Below, piece by piece: positions 24,262-34,284 of a stretch of 64,000 bases of DNA; the stretch's first letter is position 1; every line of letters starts with the position of its first letter. Position numbers and translations under genes: made by a program. Source of the DNA: Toxoplasma gondii ME49 (Eukaryota; Apicomplexa; Conoidasida; Eucoccidiorida; Sarcocystidae); NCBI RefSeq assembly GCF_000006565.2, contig NC_031476.1, positions 4,711,900 to 4,775,899 of the forward strand, given 5' to 3'. Under the pieces are notes generated by a model. It was not told the DNA's origin and ran no database searches. It worked only from the letters and a program-made list of their open reading frames with translations.

Positions 24262-27071
24262 CTGCAAAACGAACATGAACATCGCAGGGAGATGCAGAAA
24301 TCGCGTCTTTCGAATACTGTTTTCACGGCGTGGACGTACGGGAAATGTCCCCAGGAAACCGAAGAAGTTCTACTGTTAACGACGAACGACCATTCTCTGA
24401 GAAGGTGAAAAAACATCAGTTGTTGAAAGCAAGCGAAGCTTTCCAGGTGCGTAGGCGTTAGTTCTACACCGGGACTTAAAAGCACAAACGCACAGATAGT
24501 TAGTCATACCCACACGGATACACATAGACTGCTAAGCACAAAGAGAGATGCACAGATGTCTAGACATCGATACACATAGATACCAATACCACTGAAGTCT
24601 AGACATTGATACATATTGATATCTATGAATCCTAGGAATGTTATGCGCATATATGTACCAACTAGAAAGAGATGAGTGAGGAGGCCTGGAGTTCAGGCAG
24701 CAGTAAAAACGAAGGCGGCTCCTTTTTTTTCAATCTGGACAAAGGAAAATTGAAGCCAACTGAACTATGTGGCTTGTGGTGAAATCGGGGACTACTGCCG
24801 TCTCAAAATTAAGGCCGCAAACGCAGGAAAGAGGTCCACGGCGTTTGTGTAGAGTGGAGAACACGAGAGGAGCACAGTTCTTGTCGGTGAGTTTTCCACG
24901 CATAGGTGATCGAGAAAGATGAGAAGGACCTCGAAGCAAAGGTGAACATGGAATAAGAGATTCAAGAAGACAGGCTGCGAGTCTAGTGATGCCAGGAATG
25001 CCGTTTCCGTTAGCAATGAGGAAGCCGATGGCGAGGAAGAACAGATACAGCGATACAGAGTCTCTGATCAGAGATCATGTCAGCGTCTTTCTTTTGTTGC
25101 AAGCCTCTCCTGCACCTCGTTTCACAAGACGTATCTTAGAAAAGGAAGCTGCTCACTCAAAAGTCGACGGAATGAGAGGAAGCGTCCCTTTTGTTTTGCT
25201 ACAAAGAGAGCCAGAAGGAAACAAGCGCTGTGTAGGCTCCGTACCTTGAAAGAATGCTCTTACGTTGCTACCCCGCGTTTGTGCCAGACCTACATATTTC
25301 GGTACCGAAGTCGCTCTCGCTTTCCCCTGTATCGGTGGCCCGCAGGGCAAGCATTTAGGGTTTAAAACGAAAGAAACAGAGAACGGGGAGATTCTTCGGT
25401 GTGAACCGGTAGGGGGCGGCGAACGAGGAGTGCCTAAAAAAAGACGAGTTTATCGTCACGGCATCGGAGCACTCAGCCGAAACATCGTGACAGGAATGGG
25501 GCGACAGATCTCCGCTCCCGAAAACTGAAAGGGCGAAATGGGAATTAGTGTGAAGGCTTGTCGAAGGCTCACCAGAAGAAGACGAAGAGGAAAGCAGAAA
25601 TGTAAAACAACGGTACTATGTCCCACATGCAGACTCGCAGGGGGTCAAAAATGCGGCCGACCGGGTATCCGTTTGTCTAGCGACTAGGAGTATGCCGGAA
25701 ACAGCGACAGAGGACGAAACAATGAAGTCGTTGAAAAGAGGCGGAAACATGGAAGGCAATCCGCGATTCGAACGACACTTTTTTTGTGAAAAACAAATTG
25801 AGAACGAGGATCGCACGTCCCCCGCAGTCGCAAGGTCAGACAGCCACGAGAGGGACGGTGTCTTGTAGACGCTTCGAGGAGGTAAGGGACGACGGTTGAG
25901 CTGTCTGAAAAACGTGAAATATTTGGAAATTCAAAAGGAAAAACCGAGAAAATTTGAGCGAACACTTCCTGCAGAAGCTGCAATTTGACTTGAAAACGCC
26001 AACCCGTCCTCCCCGTTGTCTTGTTGCGACGCTCGGTGATTCTGGCACCGGGGGAGGGACACTGAGATCGAGAATTTATGGGAGCGCACCTGGGAACACA
26101 GAACTCGACAGAAAAAATGATTCACGAAGTGGGATATCTCTGAGATAAAAGGAGCCGTTCGAAGGACCCGAGCAGTTGAAAAATGAAAATGCATGTTGAG
26201 TATGAAAAAGCGGCGCCAGACGCTAATTGGGTAAGGCAATTTTCGAAACTGACGAACATCGTGTTTCCTGGATGAATTCGAGACAGCAACACAGCTCATA
26301 CCGACCCCCCAATTGTTTGCATGCACGGATGTAGGATGCGCATCGAAATGAAAGATGTTGTGTCAACAGGGGTCAAGTTTTAAAGGCTTTTTGGTGACCT
26401 TTCTATTTACAGAACTTGGTCGACTTGATGTTAACAACCTTGTAGGACAGACATGGGTGTAGCTCACTATCCAGCGACGAGTTCGAGAGCAGGAACTGGA
26501 GACAAGAACTCCTGCCGGCAGATATCCATCCCCGACAATGCGATAAAAAGAAACGCCTCATCAGCGTTTCGTATCCTTCACTTGTGAAAGAAGACACAGG
26601 GTCATGACAGAGCGGCTCTTCCCGATCTCACCATGTTGAAATGCTCGCAGGACTTCCTCTCCCATACACCGGGGATGCACAGTTTCCTGACGTATACGTA
26701 GAATTCATTTTCTGTTTCCTTCAAGCAACAGGAGCGAAATGCCTCTAAACGGAAAAGCGATTAAGTTGTATGTCTCTCACCGCAAAATATTCGCCGCCCC
26801 AAGGCGCCGGACAGCCCTCGATTGACAGTAACAGGACGCAGTGAAAAGCATAAACAGGCATTAGATTCATTGTCTTGTTGCCGCGCATTTCTTGCTGACA
26901 AGCGCTGTGCATGTCGCCAGTGTGTTCTGCAACTGCTGGAGCCATGCGTGTTTATCTCTTTGCCGAGAAACTTCCAAGCACGTAACACTATCTCCTGCTG
27001 AAAAAAATCACCATTCATGTAGACGAATCGGAATGCCACAGCAAGTAAAGAGTCGCCTAAGAAGCAGGAAA
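24262..27071. other. Intergenic stretch without a recognised gene
   Basis: This lies between the divergent coiled-coil gene (minus) and the short-intron gene (plus). It should contain both promoters and possibly a 5' exon of the minus-strand gene at 24270-24490, where a frame reads SFVVNSRTSSVSWGHF. GATA/CACACA-like imperfect repeats occur at 24480-24660. No other coding signal was seen. Confidence 0.45.
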
Positions 27072-29393
27072 ATGCACAGATTGCGTGTTTCCATCCCATA
27101 TTCCGACATGGAGTCCCAGATTTTACTATCATTTGACGTTCCTGTGGGTCCTCTGGAATGCTGCGGGGGAATGTTGGCCTTCGCTCGAATTTCAGTTTGT
27201 GTAAGAAGAGTAGGCAGTCGCCAATTCGTCGTGTACGTCGGACAGCAAGATTTTCCCGGTTCATCCTGGCGTATGTACAGTGTGCCGTGACAGTCGAACT
27301 CGATCCACTCATTTGCAGCTTTTGTGCGGTGCATGGATATTGCTCGGTCCGAGTGTTTGTTCACAATCCAGGCAAATGTCACCAGCTTCTGCTTCGCGAG
27401 GGCCCGCCGTGTTGGTTAGCTTCCTTCACGGGACACCAAAACTTGCCGAATTACAGCATGCTGTGTCGACATTGGAAACCAAACTGGCTGAAGTACGCCT
27501 TCCACGTCAGCTACTCTCATTCTTAACTGCTCATCCACGCTCTCCTGTCAGCAAGCCAAAGAAGTAGCTCTGCTGCGTCACAGAGCAGCGGACACAGATG
27601 CTACAGCTGCTGCAGCCACGGCCGAAATAGTGGCTATGGACTGCAAAGCCCCTGGTTTGACAGAACAAGCCCAGCACCTAAAGACACGTAAGCGGTATCT
27701 TGACTGGGCGGCGGGGTGTCCATTATGGTGTTATTCGGAGAAGGTTTGGAAGCTGCCACTGAGGCTCTGGTCGCTGAAAAAGCTACGTACAGCAAAGAAA
27801 AAAAGTCAGCACAGGAACCGCCGACAAGTTCCGCTCTTACCGACTTCTCATTTTCCTGGTCAGGGAGTTCGCGCATTTACGTCTGTCTCTTGAAGCGTGT
27901 GTTAATGATCTGCAAAAGTATGTCGTTCACTCGTGTTGCCATTCGAGTTCGTTACATTCGTTTTAGCCGGATACATGAGCTGCCGGAACAAAGGCATCTT
28001 GACGACCAACAGTACGCTGCCATTTTTTGAAGCTTCCCCTGTTACGTCACTACGCCGTATGTTCGTAGAAAAGTACTGGATAGTCAACTGCACCTTCTCA
28101 ACGCGCTCAACCAAGAGAGAGATGACCTTACAAAGAGAGCAGCGGTCAGCCTCATGACCTCAAATTTCATCAGTCCCGCCATCGATTATACCACTTCCAG
28201 ACGTTGCACAAAACTGCAACAACTGTCAAAAGGGAGAAGCACCAGCTTCAGCTCGAACTCCGCTCACTCCATCAGAGGCATGACGCTGCTTCAAGAACAG
28301 AGCAGCACCGGCGCCAAGCGCAAACTCTCCGCGAAAGAAATGAAACCCTACGGCAGGAGATAAAGGTACGGGAGAATGCCGCCATTGTCTTCGTCAAAGG
28401 TTTACCAGAAGCGCTCCAGGCGCTGGAGATGGAATTGGGCCCTCTGCAGGCAGCCGCGGCTCAACCGCATAAGCCCATCCGTTCTCTGACACACCCTAAA
28501 ATCTCTTTTTGCACCCCAGCAGATTCGCCCGGGAAAATTCTCTGCCACGCTCACCGCCCATTTGAGTGTCAGACAGAAAGCCAGAGGGTCACCAGCGCTG
28601 CGCCGAACCCGGAAATTCACCCATCCTTCAACCTGCCTCCGTTTACGTTTCCGTGTCCACCACATGAGGTTCGGAATGGAGGTACTTTTGGAAATGCATA
28701 ATGTGCTAGAATCTTCCATGCAGGTACGATTCTGGCGACGTTCCCCTGTTCCCCAACACGCTTCAAATTCGGCCCCGCCGCCGATACCGACAAATGCAAC
28801 GCCACTTGGGATCTACACTGGGATTTGTAGGCCCGGAGAGAGTCACTCTGACATCCGCCCTTCGGCCTGCACGACTAGTACCCCCTGTGAAACCAAAAAT
28901 GCCACTGCGACAGCTGCGCCCCACCACGTGCACTGGCCGGAACAAAACGAAGTCGACGATCTCGATTTCAGCGAATTCGACAAAGATACGGCCCCCACGG
29001 AAGCCTTCAGAGCTTTTGAGCAGTGTAAGGAGCCCGAGTTAGCCAACAGCCACATTTTACGAAGTGATTTCCTGAAATTTCGCGTAGATCGCTTCAGTGC
29101 CGAAGAGCATCCCAAGCAGCGTCCGTTCCTTTCAAGACAAGTAAGAGGGTTCTTTCTGTTCGTGATGCGTATCTTATTAGGAACCCCCCTGTCTGCCGCC
29201 TTAGGCTCGGAAGCGGGAGGTGCAGCAACAACGAAAGCGGGCACGAACTGCGGCAAGTGGCAAAGGACAGGCGGCGACAAAACGCCACCAGTCCGTGACG
29301 GTGTCACAGAAACAGTCACTGTCTAGTAGATGTTCAGTGCCAGAGGGGCAAGCAAGAATAACCAGTTTCATGTTTCCGAAAAACAATACCTAG
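27072..29393 (+). CDS. Coiled-coil protein encoded with ten very short introns (591 aa)
   Basis: Exons: 27072-27270, 27319-27410, 27457-27492, 27552-27687, 27741-27804, 27864-27917, 27967-28011, 28069-28144, 28201-28668, 28724-29140, 29205-29393. Introns are 48, 46, 59, 53, 59, 49, 57, 56, 55 and 64 nt. Every junction keeps phase and the total is 592 codons. Residues 1 to about 95 are a compact, beta-like, Cys-containing head (SFDVPVGPLECC, FARISVCVRRV, RQFVVYVGQQDFPGSSW). From about 98 (HAVSTLETKLAE) to about 290 there is a coiled coil (FAHLRLSLEACVNDLQ, VLDSQLHLLNALNQERDDL, REKHQLQLELRSLHQRHD). Then a Pro-rich linker, an acidic patch (NEVDDLDFSEFDKD) and a basic tail ending ARITSFMFPKNNT. 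A head plus long coiled coil recalls SAS-6/XRCC4-type proteins, but this is only an inference. Some donors are weak (GTTGGT, GTCAGC), and a possible extra intron near 28366 remains open. ATG 27108 is an alternative start. Confidence 0.65.
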
Positions 29394-29417
29394 TGACGGG
29401 ACACTGTTCCCCTACTG

Positions 29418-30686
29418 TTACTGTGACACAACAGGGAACAGAGGGAGAAAATGATCCGCTGCTTGGCCATCTCCCGCAGAGCTGGTAAACAGAATATGAA
29501 GGGGTTCTTCCGCAACGTTTTCTGGAAACCCCAAACAAGCAACCACCTTTAATTTAATTGGGTTCTGTCCGCTGTCGGAAGGACTATCGGTCGCGGGAGG
29601 ACGACTAAGACGGTGGGGGTGGGTGTCAAAAGCGGAGCCGCTTTGAGAGTCTCCGCTCTGCATACTCGGACTGTGCTTCTCATAGACAACGATAACTCGT
29701 CGGAGTGCATGGCTCATAGCAACGATCTCCGGGCCTCCACCCCAAGTGCCCGGCAGGCGCATTCTCTCACAGTACGCAGCGGGAGTCATATTGTAATCCG
29801 CCGCAGCCATAGTGACAAGAGTGCGCCGTGACAACACCTCGTCGCCTTCTAGGGCAAGCGGTGTAGCATTTGTGTCCTGCAGCGTGTCGACCGCCAGCTG
29901 AAGCACACAGTCATACGCGAAAGGGGAGAGCATCTACGAGCGCAGCTTGTACGTCTATGTTGGATCCGTGGAGTCTGATACGTGCTACCAATATTCAGCT
30001 CATCATACCATGGATCCGTAGAGGAAACTAAGTATCTGGTGTAACATAGAAATGATTATGAGGACCGGTTTTGGATAGATTTACTTTTAACACCGCAGAA
30101 ATCACGTCCGTTGTCTTGTCCAGCGCAGCTCACCTGTCGAAGAGAGCCGACCATGTCCACGAATGCAGGATCATTAAGGTCTGCATGCGTCTCGAAGGCG
30201 TTCCACCACAAGCTTGCAGCCACTGACACGAAGAGGCAGGCGCCATCGCCGGGTACCTGAGTCGGATAAACACGCATTTTCAGGCAGAACCAACATAGTT
30301 ACGTCGACACGCACGTCTTTTATGTTGTCGATTTCAAAAAAAAACGAAAATCAACTCATCGTAGCGCGCGCTTGCTACAATTCTGAAACGACAACACTCA
30401 CCTCTCTAGCTTTCACGCAGTAGGGCATGTCCCGAACTTCCAAGCATCCAGGTAGGAGACTGTTGTCAGACTCATCCAAATCGGTATCACCTTGGCTGCT
30501 ACGGGAAAGCCTCCGCAAGACAGCATTGGACACGTAATCTCGAGAACTGTACTGGCGGACCATCTGCAAGGTATCGAACTCGGAGGACGAGCCTGAAAAA
30601 AATACCCTGTTCTGTTTATGCGGTCCACGGACGGTTTTTCTAGGGGAGGATTTCCATCCATAGGTTTCAGGCTGCCATTGAAACAT
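29418..30686 (-). CDS. OTU-family cysteine protease (deubiquitinase), at least 307 aa
   Basis: OTU proteases remove ubiquitin from proteins. Exons: 30402-30686, 30134-30256, 29418-29933; all junctions are in phase 0 with clean GTGAG donors. The second exon opens with VPGDGACLF, giving the catalytic Asp99 and Cys102 of the DGxC motif. The third exon has the family's central signature YCERMRLPGTWGGGPEIVAM (about residues 190-209) followed by a hydrophobic strand RRVIVVYE, and ends in DHFLPLF with a candidate catalytic His297. In most OTUs the His is followed by an aromatic residue and then Asn or Asp; Phe fits here but Leu replaces the polar residue. ATG 30686 directly follows an excellent acceptor (TTTGTCCAG), so further N-terminal exons may lie upstream; ATG 30707 is the other candidate start. 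A third possible acceptor lies before 30591. The stop is 24 bp from that of the convergent plus-strand gene. Confidence 0.8.
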
Positions 30687-31268
30687 CTGGACAAAGACAA
30701 AAAACATGGCATTAAACGTTTCGTTTATTACTCAGAAGATCATGGGAAAGTAGTTTCCACCCCGTTTCTGCAGGAAAACGGCATTATTGCAGGCCTGATG
30801 TGGAGGCACAATCAGCGCTGGTCAATGCTTGTACATAGACGGCGTGTACCTTTACGTCCGTACCTGTGGCATAAGAGCGTGTCCGACGAAGAGTCGCAGG
30901 CTCTGAGGTGGAAGATGAGGCTGCAGAGCTGCACACTTTTGGAAGAAGAAAATCGCCAAGACAGTGACAAGATATCTCATCGTGTCGCAGAGAATCCTAG
31001 GTTCGGGAACTCCAGCCATCAGATCCGAGCATCATGGCTACTGCCCTCTGAGATCTTTCTAACACGTAGAGGAAGTGAAAAGTTGCTAAGTTGCCGCGGA
31101 AAGGTTTGTGGTAAAGCGAGTATTCACAAAAACGGAGCTGTTCGCCACGCAGATCTCTCGTGCCATGGTCACTCAGGTGCGATTCGCGACGGAGAAATGG
31201 TGCCTGACGACGCTGTACTGCGACTATCAGGCTTTGAAAAAACTGAAATTCACCATAAAAACACATAG
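30618..31268 (+). CDS. Orphan 216-codon open frame, doubtful
   Basis: This ATG-started plus-strand frame is long for its region and overlaps the first OTU exon in antisense at its 5' end. No domain or signal peptide is visible; composition is basic and Arg/His-rich. A 119-codon minus-strand frame (30997-31356) overlaps it. It could be chance, or antisense to unrecognised OTU 5' exons. Confidence 0.2.
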   Translation: MRSTDGFSRGGFPSIGFRLPLKHLDKDKKHGIKRFVYYSEDHGKVVSTPFLQENGIIAGLMWRHNQRWSMLVHRRRVPLRPYLWHKSVSDEESQALRWKMRLQSCTLLEEENRQDSDKISHRVAENPRFGNSSHQIRASWLLPSEIFLTRRGSEKLLSCRGKVCGKASIHKNGAVRHADLSCHGHSGAIRDGEMVPDDAVLRLSGFEKTEIHHKNT

Positions 31269-31485
31269 GTTCAGTCCACGCTCTATAATGAACGAACACA
31301 AGGGTCACACGAGCGGAAGAAAAAGATTCACCGCATGCCGTCATCGACGGAGACACGAGCGACAGACCCTATAGCGGAGACGGCAGACGTCCAGCCAGCG
31401 AGCGGGCAGAAGCGCATGCCATCTAAACAGCTCTTCCAGGAAATTGAATTCTTTTGTGGACTTTGTCACTTCGGAAGAAACAGAG

Positions 31486-31746
31486 ATGCCAAAGAAAAGG
31501 AATACTGCATTGGTTGTTTGGTGCCGCGGTTCCCCCCTACTACTGTCGCTCGTGGGACTTGTCGACCTCTCAGAAATTACGAGACACCTATCGTTGGTAT
31601 TCTTTGCATTTTGTCTAACGCGGACTTTTTACGTATTCGTCCCACGATGTTGGGTCAAAGCCTTCTTTTTTCTCACCCTTGGTCCTGACGCAATTCATAA
31701 CGACTTTAAAAAATATGGTTCCGACACGGGACAAGGTTCTGATTAA
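31486..31746 (+). CDS. Possible small hydrophobic protein (86 aa)
   Basis: From ATG 31486 the frame encodes a short basic start (MPKKRN) followed by two hydrophobic segments (about residues 7-23 and 29-58) and a polar tail ending GSDTGQGSD. The layout would suit a small membrane subunit, and mitochondrial complexes of these parasites contain many such proteins, but no family is recognised. The frame continues open upstream to 31444. Evidence is limited to length and hydropathy. Confidence 0.25.
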   Translation: MPKKRNTALVVWCRGSPLLLSLVGLVDLSEITRHLSLVFFAFCLTRTFYVFVPRCWVKAFFFLTLGPDAIHNDFKKYGSDTGQGSD

Positions 31747-32161
31747 AATATGTGAAGCGAGATGCTTCCTTGAGTAGAGTCTGGAGCGCTCGAATCGACG
31801 ACAGAGGCCAAAGGGCAGCTGATAGCTCACACATTCATTACAGATTCGTCTGAAGCACAGAGGTCAACCAGGATTTATTTGATCTAGAACAATAAACGAC
31901 ATAACATGAGTGTGTGGTTCCCACTAACATAATTCCTTTCCCCGTCAACGTAACGGTTCTACAGAGTGTAACGCTGTTGAAGAAAGCGATATGCATATGT
32001 TTGGCACGGGTTTTGGATGACATTACTTGTAAAACCGCACATGTTACGAAAGTCCATTCAAGTGCAGTCTAAATGGATAGTTGTGATGTCGAAAAGCATA
32101 AAGGTGCGACGTGTTTTAAGTGGTCATGTATTAACAGTCGTCGCACAAATACCTCATGTGA

Positions 32162-32860
32162 GTGACGCACGAGCAAGCACTGACTTGCCGATGTCTCATC
32201 GTGACTTGCCTACTCATCCCTCTTGAAACTCGTATTCCAGCAGAACGGCAAGAAATCTTGTTTTTCCGTCATTCGTTTGGAACTCGAAACTCCAACAAGG
32301 GATCTCTCACTGCCAAGTGGCTTCTTGCTGCTGCAACTAGTGCCGCAGTTCAAAACCCTGAATTGATCAACTGCCTGCCAAAGTTTCCTAGTGCCTACAG
32401 ATATCGATGTGTCTCTTTCTTCTAGAGAGTACAAGTGGCCTTTGTCCCGCTGGTCGGGGTCTACTGGAATCCAAGTCCCGTTCAGTTTTTTCTGGTTCGA
32501 CTCAACTGCAACACAAGCTTGTGATGGAACTCTCTGTTCAGCTGCTTGAAGCAACAGCGCCTTCATCCCGAATCGATTCATCTGAAATCACGGCCGTTGA
32601 CGTTGCAAATCAACAAGAAGAATCCACCTCGGACGCAGTTCAAACATCATTCTTTTCAGGATTGCCCAGAAAGCACACAAAGAAAACGTTTTTTACGGCA
32701 GGACTTTCTAGAGCATGTGTCGTCTTCTCACTTGTGTGTCGAGCGTTGGCATGATGAGGAATATCTCACTGCCTCTGACTTGTTGAACGCTATGTACTAT
32801 ATGCCTACTGGAGAGCTTATGGAGACTTTGACCATTATTCTCTATCCGGTTTGTTAGGCA
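32162..32860. other. Unresolved coding-like region, frames on both strands
   Basis: Several frames here look protein-like but could not be joined. On plus: 32240-32400 (KGSLTAKWLLAAATSAAVQN), 32430-32658 (LQHKLVMELSVQLLEATAPS, ending at a TTTTCAG) and 32705-32850 (after TACGGCAG; DFLEHV...RWHDEEYLTASDLLNAM). On minus: 32210-32581, 123 codons (GTWIPVDPDQRDKGHLYS). If the plus-strand reading is right, its introns would be short like those of the gene at 27-29 kb. I cannot decide between strands. Confidence 0.3.
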
Positions 32861-34284
32861 CTCTTCCACTTCCTTGTACCTTGACGCACAAAGTGGCAGA
32901 AAAGGTGGACTTCCGGCTAGATCCTGAGGTCCGTTGAGCAGCTATTGAAGGCCTGTTAGGATCCAGGTTCTCTTGTAATAGCGTGGACTGGGGAACGCAC
33001 AGTAATTTATCTCTATCTCTGACTCTATTCGTGTCACAGCTGCCGTGCTGGATTTCAGGATCCGACAGTTGCACAGGCTTGTTTGAAGGCGTGTAGCGAT
33101 GTACAGTGTTGGGTCAGAGTTGCTTGCGAGTTTCTGCTTCTCGTCAGTAGGCCCTGATCTATGCCAGGTTCTGGAAATCTTCAATGTTCTGTCTGCTACA
33201 AAGCTCGCGGAAAACGACAAACTAGAAGGCACCGACCAGCGGCAGTACGCGGCGTGCACGTGAAAAGCCACCATCTGTTTACAGGCTGTAAAGTGCGGTT
33301 GGTCTGATCCTAAGTGCACAAGGAGCTAAGCAGATCCAAGCAACATGACAAGCATTGCTTGCAGTTATAAAGAACTGAGTTGTCTGTGCCGCAAAACTGG
33401 AGAACGCCTCTGAGTTGTGCAGGTTTCACGCCCACGAAGGGGTGAATGGAAACAACCGAATTCAGGGTGCGGAAGTCTTCTGTCGTTTTCGCAGGACGTT
33501 TCGAGTGTCGCCACACTTCTTCGGCGCTTCTTGCAAAACAAAGAGAAACAAGTCCGCTAAAGCCGTGTACTACACGGGCCTGAACAAACGCTTTTTGGCA
33601 AAAAAAAGTGAAAGAACAAACGCCTCCACCGCATGTGTCCTGCCTCGTACCCGTCGAATTTTGCAGGCCTTCTCTCACTCTGTGTGTCTCCTTTCTCTGT
33701 ACATCTGAAGGCGTGTTCCCTTTCACAAGAATAGACGTCCCTAGAATTACACTCTCGCCTGGCCAAGGCATACAAACGAGAGCGGCGTTTCGCTTTTTGA
33801 GAACCACTGATTCTCCTGTTTACATGAAAGTTTGCGTGTAAATACAGCCGACCTCTTTCGTCACGCCTACCCGCTTAGAATTCCACCCGGACGGAAAAAA
33901 AAGTCCACAGCCTGTGACGCCTTTATCCTCTTCCCTTTCTCCCCTTTCTCCCCTTCACTCCCCCAGAATTGCAACAGCATGCACGTGATTCCTCATTTGC
34001 TGGTTTCCTGCGTATGTACACCCCTGATGAAGGTGACAGAAGACCTAAAAGAGAGAAAAACGCGATCTCGGTCGGCCCTTCCTTCTTTCTGCATGTGCAG
34101 TGCTTCCTACATCCATACACACGCGACAGTTCTCGTTTTCTGTTTCCTTCATTCCTCGTGTATTTTCTTCCTTTCTCTCGCTGAGTTAACCGGTGTTCGG
34201 ATGGTTGTGCTGCATCCCGTGATCGACAGTCGTTTTCCCTTTGCGGCGCAGATCTCGCGCGTTTTCTCGACTCCTCCGACGTCC
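32861..34284. other. Stretch without a recognised gene
   Basis: This lies downstream of VPS45 (minus) and should contain its 3' UTR. A pyrimidine-rich stretch (TTTCTCCCC units) lies at about 33930-33965. No supported frame. Confidence 0.4.

Noticed and set aside
26761..27382. Two minus-strand frames of 183 and 124 codons
   Set aside because: They are antisense to the 5' exons of the short-intron gene, share no motif, and cannot be joined to a neighbour.
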